Shown: positions 1 through 12,053 of the stretch, piece after piece | Numbering within the stretch: position 1 is the first letter of the stretch | Layout: each line of letters opens with the position of its first letter | NCBI GenBank assembly: GCA_005408345.1 | Contig: SEMN01000142.1 | Location: forward strand, 992,001 to 1,056,000 | Reading direction: 5' to 3' | Length of the DNA: 64,000 nucleotides | From: Macquaria australasica | Taxonomy: Eukaryota; Chordata; Actinopteri; Centrarchiformes; Percichthyidae | Notes under the pieces: model-generated | Seen by the model: only the letters and a program-made list of their open reading frames with translations | Databases searched by the model: none | Told to the model about the DNA's origin: nothing | Made by a program: the position numbers and the translations under genes

Positions 1-78
1 TTGTGGCTCTGTTTGTTAGGCATCTGAATGTCTCACGGTAAAGTCAAGGTATTATCAGTCTGTTGTTTGCTTGTGCAG

Positions 79-2723
79 TGAATTGGTGTCAACATTGGTT
101 CGAGTACTTCCCCAACCCTCCTCTGAACATCCTGAGCATGGCGGAGAACGTTCTGGCTCATCACGACAAGGAACTGTTGCAGCACCTGGTGGACTGTGGC
201 GTCACCTCGCAGGTAACAGCAGAACACAGCTACACACAGCTGGGTGCACGAGTGGTCAGACAGACTCCAGGCTCACAGTTTCTGTTTACGTTACCACATT
301 TTATTGTGCATCTCTACATCTGTCCCAGCTCTATGTGTGGCCCCTGCTGGAGACCTTGTTCTCTGAGGTTTTGACTCGTGATGAGTGGCTCAGACTCTTT
401 GACAGCGTCTTCTCCAACCATCCATCCTTCCTGCTCATGGCCTGCGTGGCCTACATCACCTGCTGCCGTGAGCCTCTGCTGCTCTGCTCCCAGAAACAGG
501 ACTTTGAGGTAACCACCTTCTCCTCTTCTCTGAAAATAAAGTTAGCCCCATAGTCAGTCAGTAAACTTTTTTCCTTCAGTCCTCCTCCATAAAAAGTTCT
601 CCCATCTCTCCCGTTTCTTTTCCTCTCAGTATTTCTTCCACCACCGTAACAACCTGGATGTGGCAGCCATGATAAAGGAGGCCTACCGGCTCATGGGCAG
701 CACACCAGCTGACATCCATCCCAGGACTTTGCTCTCTGACTTTACACCACTGACCAAAGGCCAGTACCCCGTGTTCAACCACTACCCAGAATTCATAGTG
801 CAATACCAGAGCCGGGAGAGGGAGAAGATACGACTGCAGGAGATGGAGTATCTCCGCGAGAGGTGAGATCACAGATGGTGTAACAGACAGTGTTAACAAG
901 ATAACAGAAATGCATATTTAATGAGCTGAAATGAATATTAGATAATACATTTCAAAGTCATTAGTGAGAAAAGATGCAACAGGTGAAATGTGTGTGTGTG
1001 TTTGTCTCATCAGGCAGGAGGTGTCAGCCCTGCGTGCAAATTTTGTGCGTCGCCAAGCTGAAGAGGAGGCCTATTATGCACAACAGGTAAATGTGGTTTT
1101 ACAAAAAAATAATTTTAAGCTTAGATTCTATTGTAATGTATATGTTTGGCTTGCTCATATAGTTAATCTGCATATGAAACACAAGCCTGGAATGGAACTT
1201 AAGTGAACTGAGTCGCAGTACTTTGACTGATTTGAACACAGGAGCTGCTGCAGAAGGCAGAGGAACAGCGCAGAAACATCCTGGCACAAGAAGAGGAAAA
1301 GCTAACTCAGCAGAGGGCAAAGTAAAAGCACAAGACACTCCACACCTGTGTAGTTGAGTTACAGCATGAGGAATAAAGAGAATGATGTGATTTAGCAGAA
1401 ATGGTCCTCTGCAGGTTGGCTGCCATGAAGAGGGAGCTGAAGGTGAAGGAGTTACAGCTGCTGGACGCAACTAGAAGACGTTTCCTCAAACACCAGCAGG
1501 ACCTGAGAGCCTCACAGATCCAAGGACTAGACCAGGAGATCAGTAGAAAGGTAAACATAACTTGATGATTAAGATTAAAGGTAGTCCCTTTATATAAAGG
1601 AGCCCATGTTAACCAGTGAGGCATATTTGTTACACATCTTGTCATTTTCTTCTTTTTGCCACAGACTCTAAAATAATAATAACAAGCTCTGCTGGTCACA
1701 GTTTGGCACAAATATTAAAATGATTAGCAATTTTTCTGCCAAAGAATCTTAACAACCTTTGTGTTTGAGTACTAACCCAACAATAACCTTTTATGTTGTG
1801 CTACAGATGGATCTGCGGGAGCGAGAAACAGCTGCAGCAGTCCAGGATCTAGAAGTCAGACAGATGGAGCTGGAGGCTCAAAGGAGACGACTTGAACAGG
1901 TGCACTCAACCTTCCTTCCTCTCTCCCAGTCCCAGCCTCCTCTTTTGATTCATTTCTCCCTCCCTCCTTCCTCTCTCCCTCTGTCACTTATCCATGTGTC
2001 CCCCTCCTAAACCTTAGAACACATTTTACAATCAAAATACCTGGAAGCATAAAAACTTACCACTGCTTTCTCACTGGGCTTTGAATAGATCAAAATGTCA
2101 CAGGTCAGCCTCTAAACTTGAGAGTTTTTGTCTGTCTTGTCATAGGAAGCAAAATCACTCACGTTTGTGCCAATTCAAGACTTCCCAGTGTTTAGACTAG
2201 ACACAAGGGTTTAATCATAATCAATGAATAACACATATTCTGCATTAAGATTCTTACAATCAAACACTGAGGTCAGTCAAAGAAGAAAGATGTAGCTGCT
2301 GTAATACTCACAAACAGTGGATTTCCAACATCACTGTTAACGTCTTGATTGTTGTAATAATTGTGAGTCTCAAGTTTGTTTGTTTTTTTCCACGACCGTT
2401 TGCCTCAGCACCTGTTGAAGGAGCAGGAGCGCATGGGACGGGAGGTTGAGGAGGAGGTGGAGATGAGGATGAGGAGGGCAGAGAGAGAGGAGGAGAGCTA
2501 CACAGAGCTGCTGCACAACACAGAGACAAACATGCAGGTTAGTAGTGACACGTTCCAGTGTGGAGCCAGTGTAATAATATTGACATATGTCAGCACGCGA
2601 TCTTGTTGCACTCGTACATCCGTCTGGCTTTACAAGAAACTATCAAAGCCACACAGTCATCCAAACACTGATTTTGGCACAGGTAGGTGTGATCTTCTCC
2701 TCTGGTATCCGTTAACTTTCTCT

Positions 2724-2781
<58 letters not shown>

Positions 2782-3493
2782 TTACACAGGCCCTGGAGGA
2801 GTCCCTGGCGGAGGCGTGCCAGCTGGGCTTGGAGTCAGACTGGCAGAGAGAGGTGGCGGAGCGCCTGCAGCAGGTCCATGCCGGGCAGGAGAGGAAGAGG
2901 GAGAGACTGGCAGAGCTTCACAAGCAAACCCAGGAAGAGGAGGAGAGACTGGCTGACACCCTGAGAGATGTGGCGGGAAGGAAGGTGAGAACAACAAGAG
3001 TACACTTGTCAACGCATCAATTTACAAGATGTATTGGCTTGTCTATGTGCAATTACTATGACATCATTTGTGGGCTTTTCTGTTGCCTTTAAAATCAGTA
3101 TTACAAAATAGCTCTCAAGCATAAAAATGACTTGTGTTCCTCACTAAGAAACAAAATATCTGACCATCTCAATGTCTGAAATGCTAATTATGAAACATCA
3201 CTGAAAACAAATTATGGAATTTGGAAAAATAAGCTCTCTTATTCAATTAGACAATTGAGTATTTGTCAATTTGCAGTGGGATGAAGTGATGAGTACCAGA
3301 GCCCAGCTACAGGAGCAGCATCAGCCCTTGTCTTCAGCAGACACAGGTATTACTACACACACACACACACACACACACACAAAACTATGAATTCTCGGAT
3401 GTCGGTGCGTCCTGAATGCACCGCAGAAGGTTGTTTTGAAAATGGTAATCACGCTGTATAGTGCTAATAAGTCACTTACACTTAATCCTATAC

Positions 3494-3544
<51 letters not shown>

Positions 3545-4560
3545 AGTTGTTTGTGGCCTTTAAGCTGAACTGTCCATCATCCAGATGAGGATCTGATATT
3601 ACAGTGTTTGCTTTGTGCCAGGCGGGCAGAGACAGACGAGGATGAGGTCACCATGTTCGACCAGAGGACTTCCTCATAGACCCGGTGCCGCCGCTGCTGT
3701 TTATGTTGGGACCAACTGCACCGGTCCAGCAGTCAGACCCAACTCTGCCACCTCCCCAAAGCAGGCAGGAACCAACATGGTGTGTCTGAACAGCAGTTCA
3801 CCTTCAGAGAGCACCTCCACCAACTGTGAGTCATTGTATGATCTTGTTTCTAAAGGCTATGCTAAGAAGAGAAGATAGACACGGCTTGTTGTGTAATCAG
3901 TGATAGGCGCCGTGTGGCAAGATAGCGATCTGTGACACATTTGCATGTTCTCCTGGTGCCACGACTAATGATCAAATGCAGAGACCGCTAAATTAATGTA
4001 GGAAGATAATAATCAGTCACCACTAAACAAAACCGGACCAGGAAGAGGTATTTCACTGGAAAGATTTCCTTTTTCCAGGAATTAGTGATGAATCTGCTGA
4101 TTATTTTCTCAAATAATAGGTCGGTTGTTTGGTCAGTAAAGCAGCAGAAAAAGTGGACCAACAGTCTAAAACCCAAAGATATTCAGTTTACTATGATATA
4201 AGACTGGGGAAAGCATCAGATCCTCATACTGGACAAGCTGGAACCAATAAATGTTTGGCATATTTGCTTGAAAATTGACAAATGATTAATCGATTGCCTT
4301 TCAATCAACTAATTGTTGCAGCTCTACATAATATGACCATCCTTATCTTCAGTTTTTGTATCAATAATGTTCCTGTATGTCCTTTCTTTCTCTGTTTCCT
4401 GTCAGTTTCCCTGGACCGAGGCCGGGCCCAGCTGGACAGCAGCGAGAGAGAACTGCTGAAGGAAATCAGAGAACTGAGACAGAAGCTGGCGGCCAGAACC
4501 AGAGAGGGCAGCTCCGCCTCCTCACAGTCTGTCCACACACTGTCCTCCATCTCCCAGTGA
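79..4560 (+). CDS. tbc1d31: TBC1D31 (WDR67), C-terminal part, 5' end outside window
   Basis: Coding exons: 79-212, 329-508, 630-862, 1014-1086, 1242-1321, 1415-1550, 1807-1899, 2409-2537, 2790-2984, 3277-3346, 3622-3825, 4406-4560. All join in phase with GT-AG ends and give about 559 residues. The first two exons look like the end of the TBC domain (WCQHWFEYFPNPPLNIL; YVWPLLETLFSEVL). The third carries FFHHRNNLDV and KGQYPVFNHYPEFIV, very close to human TBC1D31. After that comes a long Glu/Arg/Gln-rich coiled coil (LAAMKRELKVKE), then a short helix near the stop (IRELRQKLAARTRE) that matches the human C-terminus. The family is known as a centriolar-satellite and ciliary scaffold that recruits PKA and praja2; the coiled coil visible here fits that role. 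Exon 11 (3622-3825) is poorly conserved and is supported mainly by phase. The WD repeats would lie upstream of the window. Confidence 0.93.
2725..2778. repeat. (CA)n microsatellite in a TBC1D31 intron
   Basis: An almost pure CA run of about 54 bp ends about 11 bp before the acceptor of the exon starting at 2790. The acceptor therefore has CA repeats where a pyrimidine tract would normally sit. Confidence 0.97.
3355..3543. repeat. Two (CA)n microsatellites in one TBC1D31 intron
   Basis: CA runs at about 3355-3381 and 3501-3543 lie in the intron after exon 3277-3346. The first begins a few bases after the donor site. About 120 bp of non-repetitive sequence separates them. Confidence 0.95.
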
Positions 4561-6386
4561 CCACAAGCTCCTCTCTGTCCTCATAGTGTCAGAAATACAT
4601 ATTCTTGTCTCAGGCAAGCTAGAACAACAGAAACAATGACACACACTGAGGAGCACACCAGCTAGCTGCTATCTGTTTCCAAGTGCTTATATACCATCCT
4701 TGCCTCCATCTCAAATTACAAATGATTAATGCAACAAGAGTCACACAAGTTAACTGTACATCATCAACCACTCTCTCATGAAAACCTTTACAACACCAGA
4801 CCTCTGACTGGTTCCCTGTGAGGACAGAAACAGATGAATCCTTTAGGTTTTGGCTGTGTTGTTGCTTTGTGTGATGTGCACGTGGTTGTTCAGCTCGTGT
4901 GAGAACTCGAGTGTCCAAGTCGACCTTTAATGCGTGGGTGGGTTCTCTGATCCCTACAAGCAACGACAGTTTCATTCATTTTAACCCAGGTCAGGGCCAC
5001 AAAAAGGCCTATCCTGTGTCAACACAGTCCGTCTGTAGCTGGTGAACATTACTCTGTGTGACCAAAGTGTTGCAATATACAGTACTGTAGGTACTATGTC
5101 TAACTCTGCTAACTGTGTGATGAAACACCTACCTAGTTCTATAGTGTCCGTAGTGCAGTAAAACATCTTGTAACCGTGGTACACACAACTACCACACCTC
5201 CAAATTTGTATTCGGATTTGTAATTGTACACTGTATACTCATGCTTGTCATTTCTTTTTAAATATTTGCGCTGGTGCTCCATTTTGAGTTTTTATTGGAA
5301 TGAATTTTATATGATTTGTCTTATTGTCTTATTTAAAACCAGTTTGGGATAAAATGCTTTTAAAAGTCCTGATTCAACCTTCTGTTTCATTGTGCCTTTT
5401 AGGTTAGACATGCGTCACTTCTGTTTATATCTCTGTTATTGTTGGTAAACAACAGTACAGTGATTGTAGCAGTAATTGATTTGTAATGCAAACTCTATTG
5501 GTATCCATTCAAATATGTTTCAAAAAATGAAAATGTTTCCTAGGGGCTTCCACTACAGGCTTTATAATTTCAATTGTATTATTTAGGTGTGTAATTTAGA
5601 TTAGTGGTATCAGGTTTTGATTGGATACTTTGGGGAGTTTGTTTCAGGGTGTTCATGGTCTGTGTTTCTGCTTATGTCAACACAACAAGCAATTTGGTTT
5701 ATATAAAGAGATGGAAGCAAAAGACAGACGCAGATCTGGTTGGACTCTACCACAGCTAAGAAGTCCAAGTGTAACTGCTGTAAATCTGTATGCGTCTGCC
5801 TGGGTGTGCCTGTAACTGTCTGTCTCTGCTTTGGATCCTACGAGCATCCAGGTGTTGCTTGACATGAGCTGAAATGACAGCCATCCCCATTCCTGTCACT
5901 CATTCCTTTTCTTTCCCTCCACCCATCTTTTATCTGACGCTCACCTGCTGTGAATCGCTCCGTCTCAGACCCTGGAAGGAAAACAGCAAAATCAGTCGAT
6001 CCTTTTTCTGTTCTATCATTCTTGACCTGGTCAGTCAACAACCAGAAACACACTCTTGGTGCCTCATAGAAATGTATTTATACATGGGTGCACTTTCCTG
6101 TGTATTCTCTGTCTTCAGATCCTGGAAGGTCACATCAACATATAATTGCATGACTTGTGCTCTCAGCTCTCACCTGTCACCTCTCATCTCTTGTGAAACC
6201 ATCTTGCCCTAAGCAGGGGCGGGTCTACCATTTTCTCTTTACTTCAACCAGCAGTTCTTTCATTACTGTCAGAGAAATGCAGGTAACCATCTCACCCAGG
6301 CTCTGAGGATCATGCACAGCTGTAACACCGGCCTGCGTGGTTCAACTAATTGTCTGATAAGAGACTTGCATTGAAGTCCATCGTCC
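4561..6386 (+). other. TBC1D31 3'UTR and FAM83A 5' flank
   Basis: There is no convincing coding sequence here. The AT-rich part from the TBC1D31 stop to about 5.5 kb is most simply its 3' untranslated region, though I saw no clear AATAAA signal. The part just before 6387 should hold the FAM83A promoter and 5'UTR. Open frames at 5621-5815 and 5874-6212 have no recognisable protein character. Confidence 0.5.
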
Positions 6387-8885
6387 ATGGATGCCAGCAG
6401 TGTGTCCGTGCTGTCGTACAGGAGGTCAAAACCCCTGGGGAAGGTGAGGCGACGGGTTCAAGACCTCCGCATCCCTTCCTCTTCCTCCTCTTATTATGAC
6501 TTCATAGCCAGTAGACCCACGCTGGACCTGAGCCACAATGAGAGCGCACGGCTGGCGGCAGACTCCCTGCTCAGCCGGGGCTTGGAGGGATACCACGAGG
6601 TGTTGAACGCAGAGGGAGAAGTGGACTTTCTGTCAGAGCTGGAGAAGATTTACATCCTGGAAAATGGGAGGGATGGCAGCACAGGTTGTACATGTTTGTT
6701 TTTACACATTTTGTCCTGCTCTGTTGGAAAACAGCCACCAGATTGATTCATTGGAAAAAAAGAAAATGATTGCTGCTTGTATTACTTTTTATCGATCATA
6801 GCTTTACGCACGGTTTTGTGCTTTCCGCAGCTGATCCTGGTGCACCCGATGATGATGATGACAAAGAGTTGGAGAGCTTGTCTGCTGGCTCCCTGTCTGC
6901 CACACGATGTCCTACAATGTCCAATGACAGTGATCCTGCTGTGGCAGGTTTGGACCTGAGCAGCCTAAAAGGTATTACAGGAGTGGGAAACGTTTATGGA
7001 AGCAAATCATGTCTTTCTGACCTTTGTGAGTCAAGCCAGTGTACTTTCTTGGCAGATCAGTATTTCATCTTCTGTTCTTGTTTGCTGCCATCTCCGATCA
7101 CGTTTTGTCCCTTCCAGATGTGAAGTGGACTGATCCTGTCCTGGATGAGCCCAACATTGAGGTTTATTTCCAGTCTGACAGCAGGGCAGCCGGCATGAAA
7201 GACCTGGTCAGAGAGTTCATCAGAAAGGCTAGAATGGTAGGTGTGTGTGTGTGTGTGTTATGTGTTCCTTCATGCGCCTGCACATGCATGTGTTTGCATG
7301 TAAAAGGAACATGACATGCAAGCCTGTAAATGTTGGTATTGGATCTTGTGTGCTTAAAAGTCAGATACACAGTGAGTGACATCTGTCTGTGCAGGTCTTT
7401 GCTATAGTGACTGACGGCTTTAGTGACATGGGACTCTGTGTGTGTGTGTGTGTAGGCCCTGGCCATAGTGATGGACAGCTTCAGTGACGTAGAGCTGCTG
7501 TGTGATCTTTTGGAGGCCAGCAGGAAGAGGAACGTGTCTGTTCACCTGCTGCTGGATCAGCTCAACCTGAACCTGTTCGTCAGCATGTGGCAGGACCTCA
7601 AACTCAACAGCAAAAACTTTCCTGTGAGTCTCTTTATCTTCCTCCTTCCATCCACCTGCCTGTCTGAGCCTGGCTGCATTCTGGTTTATACCAAAACTTG
7701 GTCTTGTGAATTAATCAGACTGCATCAAAAGTGTTGGAAATGTATTTTGCTGTCTGAAAACCAGTGGATACTTTGCTAGTCTATAAATACTCTACTTTAT
7801 CAAATAACATAATCAAACCGGGTTTTCCTTTGCATCCAAGCACTGCATCACATCTCTACCTGAGGGTCATTCAGCTGCAGTAGGCTACATGCCTCGCCTT
7901 TCCCATAAACACTCACTCAAACACACACCAGCACAGCAGCTTTTCAAGTTTAAAAACTCACAAATCCAAACTCACTTTCTTTGAGAAAAAAGTCAAATAT
8001 AACCCTGAGATTTCAAAAATATTAAATATATTATAGATTTTTTTTTAGCTTAAAGCTTGCTTGTTTTATGTTAGTTGATTTAACTGCATAAACTCCCTGG
8101 AGAAAAAAAACCTTTTAGTTTTTGGGGCAGATGTGACGTCAGCTAGAGTCGACTCAAAGGTCATTGCACCATTTAGTCATAATCCCCCTCTACTAAATAC
8201 ACAGCTGCAGCTTCTCTGCAAACACTAGACACACACTGTACATGGAAAGCACCAGAATGTACATGATTGCCATGCATGCTGCTGTCTTGGTCTCATTCGA
8301 AGTCAGGAGTCTGTGTTTGGAAAAGCAGGGGACTTTTTGAGAACACAGTGCTGCCGCTGATGCATGCAACCAAAATGACTGATGACATTCAGCTGGAGCT
8401 TGATGTGTGCTGATTACAAGCAAATGTGAAAATGTGATCCAAACGTGTCGGAGGACAGGTTTATTTTAAATAAGTGCCCACTTTTATTGGACTTTAGTAG
8501 TCACTGTTGTGATGCACAGGATAAACATTTGTTTATTAAATTACAGTGTGTAGTATATATCCAGTACCATCATGGTGATGCTCCATATTTAACATATATA
8601 ATATTTTTTGCACTTTTATCTTTTTTTTTCTTTAATTTGCTGCTGCAGTTGCCGGCTATTTTTGCAAGCATCTATACTTTGTTTAGTGCAAAACAATGTA
8701 CTTTTATTTATGTACCAAATTATACATATTGAATAATTGCTATCTTATGTGTGTGTATAGAAACTGTCAGTGCGCAGTGTGGATGGACAGACCTACTGTG
8801 CCAAGACAGGCAGGAAGCTGAATGGTCAGATTGCTGAGAGTTTTATCATCACTGACTGGACTGAGGTGCTGACTGGCTCATACAG

Positions 8886-8921
<36 letters not shown>

Positions 8922-10471
8922 TATTTAAATAGCTAATTTTGTTATATAAATGTTTGCAAGCTTCTAAGCGTAAAATGTATTTGCATGTGTGGTCTGTTTT
9001 TGGTTCTAGCATTAATGCTCTAGTGTGTGTGTGTGTGTTTTGTCTCCTCAGCTTCTCCTGGCTGTCATGGCAGGTCCATCGTAGTCTTGCTGTTCTTGTG
9101 AAGGGCAGCATGGTCATACCTTTCCATCAGGAATTCCACAGGCTATACTCCAGCTCCAAACCAGTCCCCGGCTTTGTTACTTACATCACTGTGCCTCGCA
9201 CTCTCCCTGTTTACAACACATTACATGCAGCTCAAAACAATAACTCTGATGTCAGTAAGTCAAAATCAAGCCAGGCCAAAACAAGGTGCCACAGGGCTTG
9301 GAATGAAGATGCTCAAAACACTCAGACAAAAGCAAAAATGCCGGTTTTATCTAATCCACAGAGCGCAGAACTGGAGTGCAGCAAAGGTAACACCCAGCCT
9401 CTACACAGAGCAGGCACTGGTACACAGATGCATGGAAAACCTGCACAACTGCACCCAAAACCTCTGGTCCAACCAGGAGCACTGCAGAGTGTATCTGTGG
9501 GAAAGCCTAAGCACACAGTGAGAGCTGTCTGCACCCAGCATGATGCACGAACAAATGTGGAACCTCTGGACAAGAATCAAAACCACATCCAGAGTCAGTC
9601 CAACCCTCTCAGTCAGACCCATGTCTCGTACGTTCAGTCTCAGCTTACCAGCCTTACCATCAGCACTGCAGCTGAAAGGAATGCCAGGGTTCAAGAGTCA
9701 AACCCTCTACACTCTGCTTCCCCCGCACACGGACAGCACAGGACTGTCCGTCATCAATCACCTTTCAAGACAAATCTGGAGCAGCATAATGTGGGTACTG
9801 CAGGTCTTTTCTTTCAGCAGAGGAATAGAGACAGATTCACAAAGCCTTCGGGGATTGCTGCAGGTGTAAACACACAAAGACGACAATGGAACTGCTCGCT
9901 AAACTTTAAACCAAAGGTGGACTTTCTATCTGATCATCCCAAAGCCCTGTCTCCTTCCACATCACAGCAAAAACAAGCAGAGACAGGTCTGCGGTTCCCT
10001 TTAGCCCATCCAAGAGGACACACATCTGGGCTACAGGCGAAAGTGTCCTCTCTAGGAACCAGGAGGCAAGATCAGCCCCAGAGGCACCCAACCACACAGG
10101 CTCCAGGTTCAAAGTCCTCATCGACAGTCACAGGAAGTCATCTTAAACCTCCGCTCCAGCCGGACTCCAAGCTGTTCTCACCAGGTACAGGACCCAAGCT
10201 ACATCTACAGCCACACACCTCCCAGCAGGTGAAGCCTCCTCCAAGACTAAACTGGATGCCCCAGAGTCACACTGCAAGACCCAGACCGGTGGCTCGCCAC
10301 AGCTCCTTCACCACCGCCTACGGGATGGGACAGAATACAGGCGGACAGGTGGGCTGGAGGCCGTTTCACAGCAGCATGAATGCATCATTAGGAAGGAGCA
10401 AGAGCATGACTGACAGACACTCAGCAGGCTTCAAAGGAGCAGATCTTCACCCAAACATAACCAGGACCTGA
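6387..10471 (+). CDS. fam83a: FAM83A (DUF1669 family), with an extended tail
   Basis: Exons: 6387-6684, 6831-6971, 7118-7236, 7456-7623, 8761-8885, 9052-10471. All phases agree; 756 residues. The N-terminus (GKVRRRVQDL, HNESARLAADSLL, EGEVDFLSELEKIYI) and the DUF1669 core at about residues 150-330 (VYFQSDSRAAGMKDLVREF; MDSFSDVELLCDLLEA; YCAKTGRKLNGQIAESFI; SGSYSFSWL-like; EFHRLYSSSKPV) are typical of FAM83 proteins and fit FAM83A best. DUF1669 resembles phospholipase D but lacks its catalytic HKD pair; in studied members it binds casein kinase 1, and FAM83A is linked to EGFR/RAF signalling. Its place next to TBC1D31 is as in human. The tail from about residue 330 is roughly 425 residues, rich in Ser, Gln, His and Pro. 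Human FAM83A is 434 residues in total. The start was chosen at the first in-frame ATG giving the conserved N-terminal block. Confidence 0.92.
7391..7453 (+). repeat. Decayed partial copy of FAM83A exon 4 plus a (TG)n run
   Basis: After a GCAG acceptor-like site at 7391-7394, bases 7395-7436 read VFAIVTDGFSDMGL. The true exon 4 at 7456 starts ALAIVMDSFSDVEL. Phase, length and composition match, so this looks like a tandem duplicate of the first ~45 bases of the exon. It runs into a TG repeat and then the TAG that forms the real acceptor. If used as an exon start, it would read into the repeat and reach that TAG in frame. Confidence 0.6.
8887..8917. repeat. (CA)n microsatellite in FAM83A intron 5
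   Basis: A CA run of about 30 bp begins immediately after the GT donor of exon 8761-8885. Confidence 0.95.
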
Positions 10472-12053
10472 CAGAAATACACAGACTGAGGATATGCAGT
10501 TATTCACCATCATACAGGTCAATGAAACCTAGTCTATTCATCTGGTCATGTCAAATATACAGTATATTCTACTGTGTAAAGCTGATGAAATGCTATTAAA
10601 CTAGTGTGTTATTTCTACAAAATGATGAGTTAAGACAGATGTATGAACTATTTTTAGAGCATCAACCTTTGTGTTTTGTGTAACATTTAAGAAAATACAT
10701 GTATATTATACAATTTAAAAACAAGTTGTTGATTTTAATTTTGCAAAACAATCAAGGCTTTTGGCTTGCTAAATGTTTTTAAACCTGGAGAGACTGAATT
10801 AGCTTTAAAAAGATGATATTTTAGCAGAATCTTCAGGTGACTTCGCAGAGCTCCCTCTGTCAGAGGGCCTGCTGGTGTTTTCAGTTATCAGCTGATTAGA
10901 CCTCTGCTCTGGGTGGAGCTGCGCTGGGAGTTGTGTGATGTCACCAGACCAATATAATTAAGGTATTAATTGTACCAGCAGAACCAACAGGGTGAGGGAG
11001 CTGTCAATCAAGCAGACTGTGAAGAGGTCTAATCAGGCAGTTATGTGACAACACCTGTGTAGGTGTAGTGTACCACATGTAAGGGCTTTTATTATCCATG
11101 TAAAGCAAGAGAATAAAGTCGCTTCTTACCAACTGCTCTTTATAAGTGTTCATTCTTTTATAATCTACGTTTCAATGAAGAAGTGCATTTGAAGATTTTT
11201 TTATTATTCTGCTATAAAAACCTTTCAGACCACGTGGCTATCTTTCTGTCACAGTGGAAAGTCTATTTCAGTCCAGCTACTGAGGGGAGAATAAAAGGAT
11301 GCCGGCAGACATTTTGACTTGTCTTAGCAGAAGAACAGGTGGAACTAATAACATCAGCGATGGCTTTGTTAAATGCAAGTGTTGTATGTGAGCATGCTAA
11401 ACAGCAAGGCACTGGAACAGGCCACACCTGTGGAGCTCTTCTGAATGTTTTTCCTGCTATGACATGTCAAAATGTCTGCTAACCTATCATTTGTTTTCAG
11501 GTTTGGCCCAAAATCTTTGAGAATATTTCAGGGGAAAAAAACAACGTAAAAATGTAATTGTTTTATTCAAATTATTTTTTAAGATACGAACATGTTAAGA
11601 CATAAGTTACATTGTAGGCAGAACATTCAAACTATTTAAAATGCCTCATTGTTTGTGTTTCATACTGTACGATTAACTACGACTGCATTCACTGTGCAGT
11701 TCTGCCTGTGCTTGAATTAGGGGAAGAGGTGAACGTGACACATTCTGTTACATTTTAAGAGTGCGATTTATATTTCTGAATATTGTGCTTTCTTTTGGTA
11801 GTTTTGAGATTGTCAGCACTAAAAGTTGGCATTTGACCTGTATTTGTGACTTGTGTTTTTCCACATGTATGCAGGACTTATGATATCAACAAAACTCTTC
11901 TTTTTTAGGAGCTGGATCTGGCTTTCAGTTCATCCACTCTGTTTCTTTTGCTCTTTGATGGGAGCTTTACAGTGACAGCACCATCTTCAGCATGTTCTTC
12001 ACTCCCTTCCTGTCTGCCAGCCAGCCTCTCTGTAAACAGGCATCACTGGAGCG
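10472..12053. other. Convergent 3' flanks of FAM83A and C8orf76
   Basis: No coding sequence recognised. The two genes converge here. AATAAA at 11112-11117 could end FAM83A after about 650 bases of 3'UTR. On the other strand, TTTATT at 11562-11567 reads as AATAAA and could end C8orf76 after about 490 bases. The open frame at 11948-12145 lies mostly opposite the C8orf76 3' end and is not a separate gene. Confidence 0.45.

Noticed and set aside
2376..3092. 238-codon open frame on the plus strand
   Set aside because: It joins two real TBC1D31 exons through an intron that contains a CA repeat; splice sites at 2538 and 2789 explain it better.
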